Shown here: positions 26,533 to 37,979 of the stretch, one piece after another
Layout: every line of letters begins with the position of its first letter
Position numbering within the stretch: the first letter of the stretch is position 1
NCBI RefSeq assembly: GCF_011947265.1
Contig: NZ_JAATHD010000006.1
Location: forward strand, 225,586-289,585
Direction of reading: 5' to 3'
Origin: Paenibacillus sp. HB172176
GTDB taxonomy: Bacteria > Bacillota > Bacilli > Paenibacillales > Paenibacillaceae
DNA length: 64,000 bases
The notes under the pieces: model-generated
What the model was told of the DNA's origin: nothing
Seen by the model: the letters and a program-made list of their open reading frames with translations, nothing else
Databases searched by the model: none
Program-made: the position numbers and the translations under genes

Positions 26533-27471
26533 ATGAACAGCAGTCAACCGCTAGAGGAGGAATACGGGTGGAGCATCTCTGCCGGGCAGGCTGGCAATCG
26601 CATTGATAAATTTATTGCCGAGCAGCTTGAAGCTTCCAGCGTTTCGCGAACGCAGGTGCAGGATTGGATCAAATCAGGCGCCGCTCTCGTGAACGCACGT
26701 ATGGTGAAGACGAATTACAAGCTTTCTTCAGACGACGAAATTTCCTTGCAAATACCCGTATCCGAAGAAACGGATATAAAGCCGGAGGCCATCCCGCTCG
26801 ATATCGTATACGAGGACGGAGATGTCATCGTTATCAATAAAGTTCGCGGCATGGTTGTGCATCCCGCGCCAGGACATCGTTCCGGAACGGTCGTTAACGC
26901 GTTGATGCATCATTGCAAGGATCTCTCCGGCATTAACGGATTGCTGCGTCCGGGCATCGTGCATCGCATTGACAAGGATACGACCGGACTGATTATGGCC
27001 GCGAAGAATGATCTGGCGCATCGTTCGCTCGCCGAACAATTGAAGGAGCACTCCGTCACCCGCAAGTATATCGCGCTGGCCCATGGCAATATCCCTCATG
27101 ATACGGGCACGATCGACGCGCCGATCGGCAGAGACGCCAGTGATCGCAAGCTGTTCGCGGTAACAGATCGCAACAGCAAGACAGCCATCACTCATTTCAT
27201 CGTGTTGGAGCGAATCGTCGATTATACGTTGCTTGAGCTCCAATTGGAGACGGGAAGGACGCATCAAATTCGCGTTCACATGAAATATATCGGCTACCCG
27301 CTTGCAGGAGACCCCGTCTACGGCAGGAGCAAGACCGTCATGCTGGGCGGACAAGCCTTGCATGCCGCTGTGCTGGGCTTCACTCATCCGCGCAGCGGCG
27401 AGCGGCTGCAGTTCGAAGCAGCGCTGCCCGACGATTTCGAGCATGTTCTGAACAGCTTGAGAACGAGGTAA
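26533..27471 (+). CDS. rluD: Ribosomal large subunit pseudouridine synthase RluD-type (YlyB)
   Basis: This enzyme converts uridines to pseudouridine in 23S rRNA. The 312-residue product has an N-terminal S4 domain (NRIDKFIAEQL...VSRTQVQDWIKSG), then the catalytic domain with the aspartate motif IVHRIDKDTTGLIM, VTRKYIALAHG, and LETGRTHQIRVHM. It corresponds to B. subtilis YlyB, which also lies between lspA and pyrR. The start is ATG 26533 with AAGGAG at 26516-26521. The exact uridines modified cannot be told from sequence. Confidence 0.92.
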   Translation: MNSSQPLEEEYGWSISAGQAGNRIDKFIAEQLEASSVSRTQVQDWIKSGAALVNARMVKTNYKLSSDDEISLQIPVSEETDIKPEAIPLDIVYEDGDVIVINKVRGMVVHPAPGHRSGTVVNALMHHCKDLSGINGLLRPGIVHRIDKDTTGLIMAAKNDLAHRSLAEQLKEHSVTRKYIALAHGNIPHDTGTIDAPIGRDASDRKLFAVTDRNSKTAITHFIVLERIVDYTLLELQLETGRTHQIRVHMKYIGYPLAGDPVYGRSKTVMLGGQALHAAVLGFTHPRSGERLQFEAALPDDFEHVLNSLRTR

Positions 27472-27626
27472 GGCGGCGCAGGACCAATTAGAGGCAGAAG
27501 AAACGCTTAAGAACAATTTGTGCAAACTTTTGCTCATATCCTTCATTATTATGGGGGACGAATTACGCTATTCTTACGACATAAGGAATTAGGCTTAGAA
27601 ACTATTATGAAGGACAGGTGAATGAA

Positions 27627-28862
27627 ATGACATCCATTAATCAAAATTACTTGGAGCTGCAAGGCAGCTATTTGTTCTCTGAAATCGCTAAACGCAGAAC
27701 GAAATTCACGCAAGAAAACCCGAACGCCGAAATTATCTCTCTCGGCATCGGCGATGTAACACGCGGATTGCCTGAAGCGGTTCTGAAAGCCATGCATCAA
27801 GCCGTCGACGAAATGGCGCTTCCGGCTTCGTTCCGCGGATACGGACCCGAGCAAGGCTATGATTTCCTGATCAACGCCATAATCGAGAACGATTACAAAG
27901 CGCGCGGCATCGACATTGCGACGAATGAAGTGTTCGTCAGCGACGGCTCGAAATGCGACGTCGGCAACATTCAAGAAATTTTCAGCGAAAACAGCATTGT
28001 GGCGGTTCAGGATCCGGTGTACCCCGTCTATGTGGACACGAATGTCATGGCGGGCCGCTCCGGCAAATACAATCAAGAAACCAAGCGTTATGAGAATATC
28101 GCATATCTGGAATGCACGGCCGAGAACAATTTCAAGCCGAGTCTACCAGACCGCAAGGTTGACATTATCTATCTCTGTTATCCGAACAATCCGACCGGCA
28201 TGACGCTTACGAAGGAAGAGCTGAAGACTTGGGTTGATTACGCGAAAGCCAATTCATGCCTTATTCTGTTCGATTCCGCTTATGAAGCTTTCATTCAAGA
28301 GCAGGATGTGCCGCACAGCATCTATGAAATTGAAGGAGCGAAAGAAGTCGCAATCGAATTCCGCAGCTTCTCGAAGACAGCCGGCTTTACCGGCATCCGC
28401 TGCGCGTATACGGTTGTGCCTCGCGAACTGAAAGGACTTGACGCTGCGGGCAACTCCGTGCTGATCAATGATTTGTGGAATCGCCGCCACACAACCAAGT
28501 TCAACGGCGTATCCTATGTCACTCAGCGCGGCGCGGCCGCGATCTATTCGCCGGAGGGCAAGCGGCAAATCGCCGAGCTGGTGCAATATTACATGAATAA
28601 TGCCGCGATTATCCGCGACGGACTGGCTTCCATCGGCATTGAAGTGTTCGGCGGCGTCAACGCGCCTTATATTTGGCTCAAAACGCCAAAAGGCATGGAT
28701 TCATGGGCATTCTTCGACAAATTGCTGACCGAGGCGAATATTGTAGGAACGCCGGGCGTCGGCTTCGGACAAAGCGGACAAGGCTACTTCCGTTTAACGG
28801 CCTTCGGCTCCAAGGAAAACACGGAGAAAGCGGTCGAACGCATTCGCAAGCTCAGCTTGTAA
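27627..28862 (+). CDS. dapL: LL-diaminopimelate aminotransferase DapL
   Basis: DapL makes LL-diaminopimelate directly from tetrahydrodipicolinate with glutamate as amino donor, bypassing the acyl-dependent steps. The 411-residue protein matches the family length. It shows [17 protein letters not shown] at the N-terminus, [23 protein letters not shown], and the PLP lysine in [15 protein letters not shown] 27627 follows AAGGACAGGTG. B. subtilis uses the acetylase route, so this gene marks a different lysine and DAP pathway. It lies alone between rluD and the pyr leader. Confidence 0.93.
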   Translation: MTSINQNYLELQGSYLFSEIAKRRTKFTQENPNAEIISLGIGDVTRGLPEAVLKAMHQAVDEMALPASFRGYGPEQGYDFLINAIIENDYKARGIDIATNEVFVSDGSKCDVGNIQEIFSENSIVAVQDPVYPVYVDTNVMAGRSGKYNQETKRYENIAYLECTAENNFKPSLPDRKVDIIYLCYPNNPTGMTLTKEELKTWVDYAKANSCLILFDSAYEAFIQEQDVPHSIYEIEGAKEVAIEFRSFSKTAGFTGIRCAYTVVPRELKGLDAAGNSVLINDLWNRRHTTKFNGVSYVTQRGAAAIYSPEGKRQIAELVQYYMNNAAIIRDGLASIGIEVFGGVNAPYIWLKTPKGMDSWAFFDKLLTEANIVGTPGVGFGQSGQGYFRLTAFGSKENTEKAVERIRKLSL

Positions 28863-28941
28863 GCGAGGATCGAGATTCGCTAGCCTTGCATAGCGGAGCG
28901 GATTCCGCTCAAAATAAGCATGAGATGAAGTGCAAATGCTC

Positions 28942-28970
28942 TTGACAACACCTGTCGAAAATGGGATAAT
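28942..28970 (+). promoter_or_regulatory. Vegetative promoter of the pyr operon
   Basis: TTGACA (28942-28947), a 17-base spacer and GATAAT (28965-28970) match the sigma-A consensus closely. Confidence 0.85.
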
Positions 28971-28984
28971 TCCTATGATACAGA

Positions 28985-29163
28985 GCTGTACCTTTAACTC
29001 AGTCCCGTGAGACTGGCAAGGTAACGTGAATATTGGTCAATAGGTTGATTAGAATAGGCGGCCCCCACTTTGGATCAGAGTCCATCTGATCAGAGGATGA
29101 CGGGAGCCTCTTCTTCTCCTGACTGATCACAAACTCCTTGCGAATTCACGCAAGGAGTTTTTT
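28985..29163 (+). promoter_or_regulatory. PyrR-binding transcription attenuator leader
   Basis: The leader has AGTCCCGTGAGACT (29001-29014), which fits the PyrR anti-antiterminator consensus ARUCCNGNGAGGYU with one change. It ends with a strong terminator, an 11-base stem (29132-29142 with 29149-29159) and a T run. When UMP is plentiful, PyrR stabilises the binding hairpin and the terminator forms. This explains the 368-base gap between dapL and pyrR. There is only one such site. The pyrR-pyrB junction is too short for a second. Confidence 0.9.
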
Positions 29164-29176
29164 GTTGCCCGCTTGA

Positions 29177-29788
<612 letters not shown>

Positions 29789-29802
29789 AGGAGGCAGTCC
29801 GA

Positions 29803-30702
29803 ATGACACTGACGCAATTACGTCAAAGAAGCTTGCTTGGACTTAAGGACATCTCCAAAGAGGAGATCGAATCCATACTGGACAGGGCGGCATATTTCGA
29901 AGCGCAGACAACGAAGGTTCAACAAGCCCAGCAAGGGAAATTCGCAGCCAATATGTTTTTCGAGAACAGCACGCGCACGCGATTCTCGTTCGAGGTTGCG
30001 GAGAAGCGCCTGGGAGCGGAAGTCATTAACTTCTCTGCGGCGGCATCGAGCGTGCAGAAGGGCGAATCGATTTACGATACGGTGCGCACGCTTGAATCAA
30101 TGGGAATTGATGTTGGAATTATAAGACTAAAGCCGATCGGCTTGCTTGCCGAGCTGGCGGAGAAAATCAAGGTGCCGCTGATTAACGCGGGGGACGGCAA
30201 TAATGAGCATCCTACGCAAGCCTTGCTTGATCTCTACACCATGCGCAAGCATTTCGGCTCCATTCAAGGGCTGAATGTCGCGATCATCGGAGATGTGCTT
30301 CACAGTCGCGTAGCCAGATCGAATCTGTGGGCGCTGACCAAACTCGGGGCGAAGGTAAGCTTCTGCGCGCCGGACAATATGCAAGCGACGGAGCTGGACG
30401 TGAACTACATCTCCATGGAGGAAGCGCTGAAGGCGGATGTAGTCATGATGCTGCGGGTGCAGCTGGAGAGGCATGAGAGCGGAATGCTGAGCTCGGCGGA
30501 GGCTTACCGCGAGCAATACGGCTTGACTGTCGATCGCGCGAAGAAGATGGGGAGTCATGCGATTATCATGCATCCCGCACCGGTCAACAGGAATGTCGAA
30601 ATCGACGATGAACTGGTGGAGCATCCGCAATCGAGGATTTTCCCACAGATGGAGAACGGAGTGCCGATTCGAATGGCAGTTATCGAAAGAGCGTTAGCAT
30701 AG
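29803..30702 (+). CDS. pyrB: Aspartate carbamoyltransferase catalytic subunit PyrB
   Basis: PyrB joins carbamoyl phosphate and aspartate, the second step of pyrimidine synthesis. The 299-residue protein has the carbamoyl-phosphate loop FFENSTRTRFSFEVAEKRLG, NAGDGNNEHPTQALLDLYT, and MHPAPVNRNVEID. The correct start is ATG 29803 after AGAGGAGG. Upstream in-frame codons overlap pyrR. No pyrI regulatory subunit is present, as in other Bacillales. Confidence 0.95.
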   Translation: MTLTQLRQRSLLGLKDISKEEIESILDRAAYFEAQTTKVQQAQQGKFAANMFFENSTRTRFSFEVAEKRLGAEVINFSAAASSVQKGESIYDTVRTLESMGIDVGIIRLKPIGLLAELAEKIKVPLINAGDGNNEHPTQALLDLYTMRKHFGSIQGLNVAIIGDVLHSRVARSNLWALTKLGAKVSFCAPDNMQATELDVNYISMEEALKADVVMMLRVQLERHESGMLSSAEAYREQYGLTVDRAKKMGSHAIIMHPAPVNRNVEIDDELVEHPQSRIFPQMENGVPIRMAVIERALA

Positions 30703-30738
30703 ATGCAGCACTGAATATTATCGGAAGGTGGACAAACA

Positions 30739-32025
30739 ATGACATTATGGATTTTGAACGGCAGCGTATGGGATGAAGGCTCCGGCGGACTGGTTGTCAA
30801 GCATATTGGAATCAGGGACGGGGTTATCCAGGAAATCAAGGACGGCTCCGCTGACGTGGACACGGGCAGCGCGGAAGTGATCGATGCGGGAGGAAAGCTG
30901 GTTTCCGCCGGATTCATTGATATGCATGTTCATCTGCGAGATCCCGGCTTTGAGCACAAGGAGGACATCGTTACCGGATCGAAATCGGCGGCTAAGGGCG
31001 GCTTCACCACAATCGCCTGCATGCCGAACACCCGTCCGGTCATCGATACGCCCGAAACTGTCCGTTATGTCATTGAGAAGGCCGAGAAAGCAGATCTGAT
31101 CAAGGTATTGCCCTACGCCTCCATTACGAAAAATGAGCTGGGAAGAGAGCTTACGGATTTTGCCGCGCTCAAGGAAGCCGGAGCAATCGGTTTTACGGAC
31201 GACGGCGTAGGCGTTCAGAATGCGCAAATGATGAAGGACGCGATGACGCTGGCCAAATCGCTCGATATGCCGATTATCGCGCATTGCGAGGATGACACGC
31301 TGGTCGTCGGCGCTTGGGCATCTGAGGGCGAATTTTCGAAGAAGCATGGCCTCAAAGGCATTCCGAATGAATCCGAGGCGATTCATGTCGGCCGGGATGT
31401 GCTGCTGTCGGAGGCGACTGGCGCGCATTATCATGTCTGCCATGTAAGCACGGAGCAATCCGTAAGATTGATTCGACTGGCGAAGTCGGTCGGCATATCG
31501 GTCACCGCAGAGGTGTGTCCGCATCATCTCGTCTTGGCGGATGAGGATATTCCGGGCCTGGACGATGCGAACTGGAAGATGAATCCGCCGCTTCGCACGC
31601 CGCGCGACGTTGCTGCGGTCATCGAAGGCTTGGAGGACGGCACAATCGATATGATCGTAACCGACCACGCGCCGCACAGCGCGGAGGAGAAGGCGCGCGG
31701 CGTGGATTTGGCTCCGTTCGGCATTGTCGGCTTCGAGACGGCGTTCCCGCTCCTGTATACGAAGTTCGTCGCTACGGGCAAGTGGACGCTTGGCTTCCTG
31801 CTCAGCCGCATGACGGAGACGCCTGCGAGCGTGTTTCGCCTGGATACCGGCAAGCTTGCCGAGGGAACGCCGGCGGATATAACGATTGTGGACCTGGAGT
31901 CCAGGCGCTCTGTCGATCCGCAAACCTTCCTCTCGAAGAGCGGCAATACACCGTTCGGCGGCTGGGAGCTGTCGGGCTGGCCGACAACGACGATCGTGAA
32001 CGGCAAAGTGGTCTGGTCGGAATAG
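30739..32025 (+). CDS. pyrC: Dihydroorotase PyrC
   Basis: PyrC closes N-carbamoyl-aspartate to dihydroorotate. The 428-residue protein is a zinc amidohydrolase with DMHVHLRDPGFEHKEDI (first metal histidines), GIPNESEAIHVGRD, CHVSTEQSV and the DHAPHSAEEK motif. It is of the longer, class I type found in Bacillales. The start is ATG 30739 after GGAAGGTGG. It follows pyrB by 36 bases in one operon. Confidence 0.95.
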   Translation: MTLWILNGSVWDEGSGGLVVKHIGIRDGVIQEIKDGSADVDTGSAEVIDAGGKLVSAGFIDMHVHLRDPGFEHKEDIVTGSKSAAKGGFTTIACMPNTRPVIDTPETVRYVIEKAEKADLIKVLPYASITKNELGRELTDFAALKEAGAIGFTDDGVGVQNAQMMKDAMTLAKSLDMPIIAHCEDDTLVVGAWASEGEFSKKHGLKGIPNESEAIHVGRDVLLSEATGAHYHVCHVSTEQSVRLIRLAKSVGISVTAEVCPHHLVLADEDIPGLDDANWKMNPPLRTPRDVAAVIEGLEDGTIDMIVTDHAPHSAEEKARGVDLAPFGIVGFETAFPLLYTKFVATGKWTLGFLLSRMTETPASVFRLDTGKLAEGTPADITIVDLESRRSVDPQTFLSKSGNTPFGGWELSGWPTTTIVNGKVVWSE

Positions 32026-32077
32026 CAGGCTGACGGCAAGTACCAGGAGAAATCATCAACACCATAGGAGTGATACC

Positions 32078-33223
32078 ATGCAAGCAAGATTATTGTTGGA
32101 AGACGGAACATTATTTACGGGCCAATCCTTCGGCGCGGAAGCGCAAACGACGGGCGAGGTTGTTTTCAATACAGGCATTACCGGTTATCAAGAGGTGCTC
32201 TCCGATCCTTCCTACTGCGGACAGATTGTAACGATGACTTATCCGCTGATCGGGAACTACGGCATCGCGCGCAATGACTTCGAAGCGATGCGTCCGTACA
32301 TTCACGGCTTTGTTGTTCGCCGTCACGAGCCAGTGCCGAGCAATTGGCGCGCGCAATACTCGCTGGGGCAACTGTTGAAGGAATACGGCATCCCGGGCAT
32401 CAGCGATATCGACACGAGAATGCTGACCCGCAAATTGCGCCATTACGGCACGATGAAGGGACTTCTTACGACAGGCAACGAGAGAGTCGAAGAGCTAGCG
32501 GAACGCTTGAATCTGTCTACCCTGCTTCGCGATCAAGTGGCAAGAACCTCGACCAAGCATGTGTTCTCAAGCCCCGGCGCGCGCGAGCGAATCGTACTCG
32601 TCGATTTCGGCGCGAAGAGCGGCATTCTTCGCGAGCTGACAGAACGCGGCTGCGATGTGGTTGTCGTACCGCATAACACGACTGCCGACGAGATTCGCCG
32701 TCTCTCGCCGGACGGCATTCAGCTGTCTAACGGCCCCGGGGATCCGAAGGATGTGCCGCATGCGGTTCGCATGATCTCCGAGCTGCTGGGCGAATATCCA
32801 ATCTTCGGCATCTGTCTCGGACATCAGCTGTTCGCGCTTGCCTGCGGAGCCGATACCACGAAGCTGAAATTCGGTCATCGCGGAGGCAATCATCCCGTCA
32901 AGGAGCTCTCGACCAATCGCTGCTACATTACATCGCAGAATCACGGCTACACGGTACTGGATTCTTCAATCGAAGGAACCGAGCTGTCCGTGACGCATAT
33001 CAATAACAATGACAAGACCATTGAAGGCTTGAAGCATAATACTTACCCTGCTTTCTCTGTGCAGTATCACCCGGAAGCGGCTCCCGGCCCACTCGATTCC
33101 AGCTATCTGTTCGACGAATTCCTGGAAATGATTCGCACGCACAAAGCTAATAACCCACAAAAACCTCGTCAGGCTGTGTTGTCGGAGACATTGAAAGGAG
33201 AGCTTCTCTATGCCCAAAAATAA
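32078..33223 (+). CDS. carA: Carbamoyl-phosphate synthase small subunit CarA
   Basis: CarA is the glutaminase subunit that supplies ammonia to CarB. The 381-residue product has an N-terminal CPSase domain ([14 protein letters not shown]) and a C-terminal class I glutamine amidotransferase with the catalytic cysteine in [12 protein letters not shown] and the histidine/glutamate pair in [11 protein letters not shown]. The start is ATG 32078 after TAGGAGTG. Its end overlaps carB by 14 bases, giving translational coupling of the two subunits. Confidence 0.96.
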   Translation: MQARLLLEDGTLFTGQSFGAEAQTTGEVVFNTGITGYQEVLSDPSYCGQIVTMTYPLIGNYGIARNDFEAMRPYIHGFVVRRHEPVPSNWRAQYSLGQLLKEYGIPGISDIDTRMLTRKLRHYGTMKGLLTTGNERVEELAERLNLSTLLRDQVARTSTKHVFSSPGARERIVLVDFGAKSGILRELTERGCDVVVVPHNTTADEIRRLSPDGIQLSNGPGDPKDVPHAVRMISELLGEYPIFGICLGHQLFALACGADTTKLKFGHRGGNHPVKELSTNRCYITSQNHGYTVLDSSIEGTELSVTHINNNDKTIEGLKHNTYPAFSVQYHPEAAPGPLDSSYLFDEFLEMIRTHKANNPQKPRQAVLSETLKGELLYAQK

Positions 33224-36200
33224 TGAACTCAAAAAAATTCTCGTCATTGGCTCCGGTCCAATCGTCATTGGACAAGCCGCCGAATTCGATTACGCAGGTA
33301 CTCAGGCCTGTCAAGCGCTTAAAGAAGAAGGCTACGAGGTTGTTCTAATTAATAGCAATCCGGCCACGATCATGACCGATACCAATATGGCCGACAAGGT
33401 CTATATCGAGCCGATCACGCTTGATTTCGTTACGCAAATTATTCGTCAAGAACGTCCCGACGGCCTATTGCCGACGCTCGGCGGGCAGACCGGCCTTAAC
33501 ATGGCGGTTGAGCTTGCCCGCGCAGGCGTGCTGGAGCGCGAGAATGTGAAGCTGCTCGGCACGCAGTTGACGGCAATCGAGAAAGCGGAGGATCGCGATT
33601 TGTTCCGCGAGCTTATGCGCGAGCTTGAGCAGCCGGTACCGGAAAGCGACATCGTAACGACGGTGGAAGACGGCATTAACTTCGCGAACTCGATCGGCTA
33701 TCCTGTTATCGTTCGCCCGGCTTACACGCTTGGCGGCACGGGCGGCGGTATCTGCAAGGACGAGGAGGAGCTTCGCGAAATCGTCGCTTCGGGCATTCGT
33801 TACAGTCCGATCAGCCAATGTCTCATCGAGAAGTCGATTGCCGGCATGAAGGAAATCGAATATGAAGTGATGCGCGACGCGAACGACAACTGCATTGTGG
33901 TCTGCAACATGGAGAATTTCGATCCGGTAGGCGTTCATACCGGCGACAGCATCGTCGTGGCTCCTTCCCAAACCTTGTCGGATCGCGAATATCAGCTGCT
34001 TCGCTCGGCATCTCTGAAAATTATAAGAGCGCTCAACATCGAAGGCGGCTGCAACGTGCAATTGGCGCTGGATCCGTTCTCGTTCCAATATTATGTCATT
34101 GAAGTGAATCCGCGCGTCAGCCGTTCCTCGGCTCTGGCCTCGAAGGCGACAGGCTATCCGATCGCGAAGATGGCGGCGAAGATCGCAGTCGGCTTCACGC
34201 TTGACGAGCTGATCAATCCGGTAACGGGTCAAACCTACGCTTGCTTCGAGCCGACGCTCGATTACATCGTATCGAAAATTCCGCGCTGGCCGTTCGACAA
34301 GTTTGTCAACGCCAACCGCAAGCTCGGCACGCAGATGAAGGCGACAGGCGAAGTAATGGCTATCGGCCGCACCTTCGAGGAATCGATACACAAAGCGGTT
34401 CGCTCGCTGGAGATCGGCGTTCATCGCATCCACTTGAAGGAAGCGGCGGCGCTTGAGGATGAAGCGCTGCGGAATCGTTTGGTTAAGCCTGATGACGAGC
34501 GCATGTTCCTGGTTGCGGAAGCGTTCCGCCGCGGCTATGAGCTGCAAGAGCTGCAGGATTTGACGAAAATCGACTGGTGGTTCCTCGATAAGCTGCTATC
34601 GATCGTCGCCTTCGAGGATCGCATGCGCAAGGAATCGACCTTGTCTTATCAAACGCTGTACGAAGCGAAGCGCAAGGGCTTCACGGACCGTTCGATCGCG
34701 GAGGTTCGCCAAGAAGGGTTCCCGGGCGGCAGCCATACGACTGAGGAAGAGGTTCGCGCGTTCCGGCTGCAGCATAACCTGAAGCCGGTATACAAGATGG
34801 TTGACACATGCGCGGCCGAGTTTGAAGCGACAACGCCTTATTACTACTCCACCTACGAGGTAGAGAACGAAGTGACGGAAACGACGAAGCAGAAGGTGCT
34901 CGTGCTTGGATCGGGCCCGATCCGCATCGGCCAGGGCATCGAATTCGATTATTCGACCGTTCATGCGGTATGGGCGATTCAGAAGGCCGGCTATGAAGCG
35001 GTTATTATCAACAACAATCCGGAGACGGTTTCGACCGATTTCAGCACCTCCGACCGCTTGTACTTCGAGCCGCTCTTCTTCGAAGACGTGATGAACGTTA
35101 TCGAACAAGAGCAGCCGATCGGCGTTATCGTCCAATTCGGCGGACAAACCGCGATCAATCTGGCGGCGCCGCTGGTGAAGGCGGGCGTTCGCATCCTTGG
35201 TTCCAGCCTGGAGAGCATCGATGCCGCAGAGGATCGCAAGAAGTTCGAAGCGCTGCTGCGCAAGCTGTCGATTGCGCAGCCGGAGGGCAGCACGGTCACA
35301 TCCGTCGAGGATGCGGTCGTTACCGCGAAGAAGCTTGGCTTCCCGGTATTGGTTCGCCCTTCTTATGTACTCGGCGGAAGAGCGATGGAAATCGTCTATT
35401 CGGATGAAGAGCTGCTGAACTATATGGAGGTGGCGGTGAAGATCAATCCGGAGCATCCGGTTCTGATCGACCGTTACATGCTTGGGAAGGAAGCGGAGGT
35501 TGACGCGATCTGCGACGGCGAAACGGTGCTTATTCCCGGCATTATGGAGCATATCGAGAGAGCGGGCGTACACTCCGGCGACTCCATCGCGGTCTATCCG
35601 CCGCAGTCGCTTTCCGATGAAATCAAACAGAAAATCGTGGACATTACCATCAAAATTGCCAAAGAGTTCGAGGTGCTCGGTCTCGTGAACATCCAGTTCG
35701 TTATTCATAACGATAAGGTCTATGTAATCGAAGTTAACCCGCGCTCCTCTCGCACGGTGCCGTTCCTGAGCAAGGTAACGAATCTGCCGATGGCGAATTT
35801 GGCTACGCAGGCCATTCTCGGTACGAAGCTCAAGGATATGGGCTACACCAGCGGCTTATGGCAAGAGGATGAATTCGTATCGGTCAAGGTGCCGGTATTC
35901 TCCTTCGCGAAGCTTCGCCGCGTCGATCCGACACTGACTCCGGAGATGAAATCGACGGGCGAGGTTATGGGACGCGATGCGCAATATGCGAAGGCGCTCT
36001 ACAAGGGACTTATCGGAGCGGGCATGAAGATTCCTACTTCCGGCGCCATCGTCGCGACGGTTGCCGACAAGGACAAGGAAGAAGCGACGGAATTGCTTCG
36101 CGGCTTCTACAACATCGGCTACAAAATATTCGCGACGGGCGGAACCGCAGATACGCTTGAGAAAGCTGGACTGGTTGTAACCCGCGTCAGCAAGCTTAGC

Positions 36201-36428
36201 GAAGGCTCGCCGAATATTCTGGATCTGGTTCGCGAGGGCAAGGCGCATTTCGTAGTCAATACGCTGACCAAGGGCAAAACGCCTCAGCGCGACGGCTTCC
36301 GCATTCGCCGCGAGGCTGTTGAGAACGGCGTGGTCTGCATGACGTCGCTCGACACGGTTCGCGCGCTGCTTCGCATGATGGAGACGATCAACTTCTCGTC
36401 GAACGCGATGCCGGTAGCAAGCATTTAA
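33210..36428 (+). CDS. carB: Carbamoyl-phosphate synthase large subunit CarB
   Basis: CarB makes carbamoyl phosphate from bicarbonate, ammonia and two ATP. The 1072-residue protein is full length and has the two homologous ATP-grasp halves: [20 protein letters not shown] at residue 11 and [20 protein letters not shown] at about residue 565. Each has an ATP-grasp region with [13 protein letters not shown] or [13 protein letters not shown]. The C-terminal MGS-like domain ([15 protein letters not shown]) is the allosteric region. AGGAGAG precedes ATG 33210. This pair serves pyrimidine synthesis. Confidence 0.97.
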   Translation: MPKNNELKKILVIGSGPIVIGQAAEFDYAGTQACQALKEEGYEVVLINSNPATIMTDTNMADKVYIEPITLDFVTQIIRQERPDGLLPTLGGQTGLNMAVELARAGVLERENVKLLGTQLTAIEKAEDRDLFRELMRELEQPVPESDIVTTVEDGINFANSIGYPVIVRPAYTLGGTGGGICKDEEELREIVASGIRYSPISQCLIEKSIAGMKEIEYEVMRDANDNCIVVCNMENFDPVGVHTGDSIVVAPSQTLSDREYQLLRSASLKIIRALNIEGGCNVQLALDPFSFQYYVIEVNPRVSRSSALASKATGYPIAKMAAKIAVGFTLDELINPVTGQTYACFEPTLDYIVSKIPRWPFDKFVNANRKLGTQMKATGEVMAIGRTFEESIHKAVRSLEIGVHRIHLKEAAALEDEALRNRLVKPDDERMFLVAEAFRRGYELQELQDLTKIDWWFLDKLLSIVAFEDRMRKESTLSYQTLYEAKRKGFTDRSIAEVRQEGFPGGSHTTEEEVRAFRLQHNLKPVYKMVDTCAAEFEATTPYYYSTYEVENEVTETTKQKVLVLGSGPIRIGQGIEFDYSTVHAVWAIQKAGYEAVIINNNPETVSTDFSTSDRLYFEPLFFEDVMNVIEQEQPIGVIVQFGGQTAINLAAPLVKAGVRILGSSLESIDAAEDRKKFEALLRKLSIAQPEGSTVTSVEDAVVTAKKLGFPVLVRPSYVLGGRAMEIVYSDEELLNYMEVAVKINPEHPVLIDRYMLGKEAEVDAICDGETVLIPGIMEHIERAGVHSGDSIAVYPPQSLSDEIKQKIVDITIKIAKEFEVLGLVNIQFVIHNDKVYVIEVNPRSSRTVPFLSKVTNLPMANLATQAILGTKLKDMGYTSGLWQEDEFVSVKVPVFSFAKLRRVDPTLTPEMKSTGEVMGRDAQYAKALYKGLIGAGMKIPTSGAIVATVADKDKEEATELLRGFYNIGYKIFATGGTADTLEKAGLVVTRVSKLSEGSPNILDLVREGKAHFVVNTLTKGKTPQRDGFRIRREAVENGVVCMTSLDTVRALLRMMETINFSSNAMPVASI

Positions 36429-36441
36429 GTGGAGGGAGGGA

Positions 36442-37188
36442 ATGACTATGAGGCTGACAAGAGAGCAGGCAGCGGGCCGGGTGATGGTCGCGCTTGATTA
36501 TCCGAACGGGAAAGCTGCCGAACAATTGATTGAGGAGCTGAAGGGCATTCCCTGCTACATGAAGGTGGGCATGCAGCTGTTCTATGCGGCTGGCCCCTCC
36601 TTCGTGGAGAAGCTGAAGAAGAATGGCTACCGGGTGTTTCTGGATCTCAAGATGCACGACATTCCGAATACGGTGAAAGGCGGCGCGAACAGCATCGCGA
36701 AGCTCGGCGTGGATATGTTCAATGTTCATGCCGCCGGAGGCGCGGCTATGATGGAGGCTGCGATGGAAGGCGTGGATCAGGCCGTTACGGGCGTCGCATC
36801 GCAATCGCGTCCGACCGTCATTGCCGTTACACAGCTGACAAGCACAAGCCGCACCGTGTTGAACGAACAGATCGGCATAGACGGCACGGTCGAGGCTGCC
36901 GTGCTTCGCTATGCCAAGCTTGCCAAGCAGGCCGGATTGGATGGCGTCGTAGCCGCGCCAACGGAAGTGTCGGCGATCAAGAACGGCTGCGGCGACGAAT
37001 TCGTAACGGTGACGCCCGGGATTAGACCCGCCGGCGCCGAAATCAACGACCAATCCAGAATTATGACTCCCGGAGACGCACTGAAGCAAGGCACGGACTT
37101 TATGGTAATTGGGCGACCGATTACAGCTGCAGCCGACCCGAGGGCTTCGCTTGAAACGATAATAGAGGAGTTGATCGCAAGTGAGTAA
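36442..37188 (+). CDS. pyrF: Orotidine 5'-phosphate decarboxylase PyrF
   Basis: PyrF converts OMP to UMP. The 248-residue TIM-barrel protein has VMVALDYPNGKAA, the catalytic FLDLKMHDIPNTV, and the C-terminal PGIRPAGAEINDQSR and MVIGRPITAA. GGAGGGAGGG lies before both ATG 36442 and ATG 36448, either of which could be used. In B. subtilis pyrK and pyrD stand just before this gene. Here carB joins directly to pyrF. Confidence 0.95.
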   Translation: MTMRLTREQAAGRVMVALDYPNGKAAEQLIEELKGIPCYMKVGMQLFYAAGPSFVEKLKKNGYRVFLDLKMHDIPNTVKGGANSIAKLGVDMFNVHAAGGAAMMEAAMEGVDQAVTGVASQSRPTVIAVTQLTSTSRTVLNEQIGIDGTVEAAVLRYAKLAKQAGLDGVVAAPTEVSAIKNGCGDEFVTVTPGIRPAGAEINDQSRIMTPGDALKQGTDFMVIGRPITAAADPRASLETIIEELIASE

Positions 37189-37825
37189 ACTCGTTCTGAA
37201 TGAAATGCCGAAGGAAATTGCCAAAAATTTGCTTGAAATCGAAGCGGTGGCGCTTCGTCCAAATGATCCGTTTACCTGGACATCGGGCTTGAAATCGCCA
37301 ATCTACTGCGATAATCGCTTGACGATGTCCTATCCGGAAATCCGCGAGAAAATTGCCGAATCATTCGCGGCCATTATCAGCGAACGGTTCCCGGATACCG
37401 AGGTAATCGCGGGCACATCCACCGCAGGCATCCCCCATGCGGCCTGGACGGCGCAGAAGCTGAATTTGCCAATGGCCTATATTCGCGACAAAGCGAAGGG
37501 GCATGGCAAGGAAAACAAGATTGAAGGCAAAATATTGCCGGGACAGAAGGTCATCGTCATCGAGGACCTTATCTCGACAGGGGGCAGCTCGCTCAAAGCG
37601 GCTCAATCCGTTATTGAAATCGGCGGAGATGTGCAGGCCGTGCTTGCCATCTTCACTTATCAATTCGAGGAAGCCGCGAAATCATTCGAGGAGGCCGGCA
37701 TTACACTGGAGACGTTGTCCAATTATTCGGCTCTGATCGAGAAGGCTGCAGAGCTTGGCAAAATTCAAGCGGGGGATGTAGCTGCTCTTCAAACCTGGAG
37801 CAAGAATCCCAAAATGTATTCCTAG
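37181..37825 (+). CDS. pyrE: Orotate phosphoribosyltransferase PyrE
   Basis: PyrE makes OMP from orotate and PRPP. The 214-residue product has FTWTSGLKSPIYCDNR, YIRDKAKGHGKENKIEG and the PRPP loop VIVIEDLISTGGSSLKAA. The GTG start at 37181 overlaps the end of pyrF by 8 bases, with AGAGGAG at 37164-37170. It is the last gene of the operon, and a terminator follows. The dihydroorotate dehydrogenase step between PyrC and PyrE must be encoded elsewhere. Confidence 0.96.
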   Translation: MSKLVLNEMPKEIAKNLLEIEAVALRPNDPFTWTSGLKSPIYCDNRLTMSYPEIREKIAESFAAIISERFPDTEVIAGTSTAGIPHAAWTAQKLNLPMAYIRDKAKGHGKENKIEGKILPGQKVIVIEDLISTGGSSLKAAQSVIEIGGDVQAVLAIFTYQFEEAAKSFEEAGITLETLSNYSALIEKAAELGKIQAGDVAALQTWSKNPKMYS

Positions 37826-37850
37826 AGAAAAAGTGATTCACTCCATTTGG

Positions 37851-37882
37851 AGCTGCCCGCAATCGGACAGCTTCTTTTTTTT
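37851..37882 (+). terminator. Rho-independent terminator after pyrE
   Basis: A nine-base stem with one mismatch (AGCTGCCCG with CGGACAGCT), a four-base loop and a long T run lie 25 bases after the pyrE stop. Confidence 0.85.
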
Positions 37883-37979
37883 CGACAAAAACGTTTGAAA
37901 AAAATCATGGAATGGGCTTTTAATTTCACACCATGAAACCGATATAGGGATTAGGCGCATAATTATTACATAATGGGAG

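Noticed and set aside
28953..28959. TGTCGAA (Spo0A core) in the pyr promoter
   Set aside because: It sits within the 17-base spacer of a strong vegetative promoter with no sporulation context, and a 7-mer like this occurs by chance about eight times in this window.
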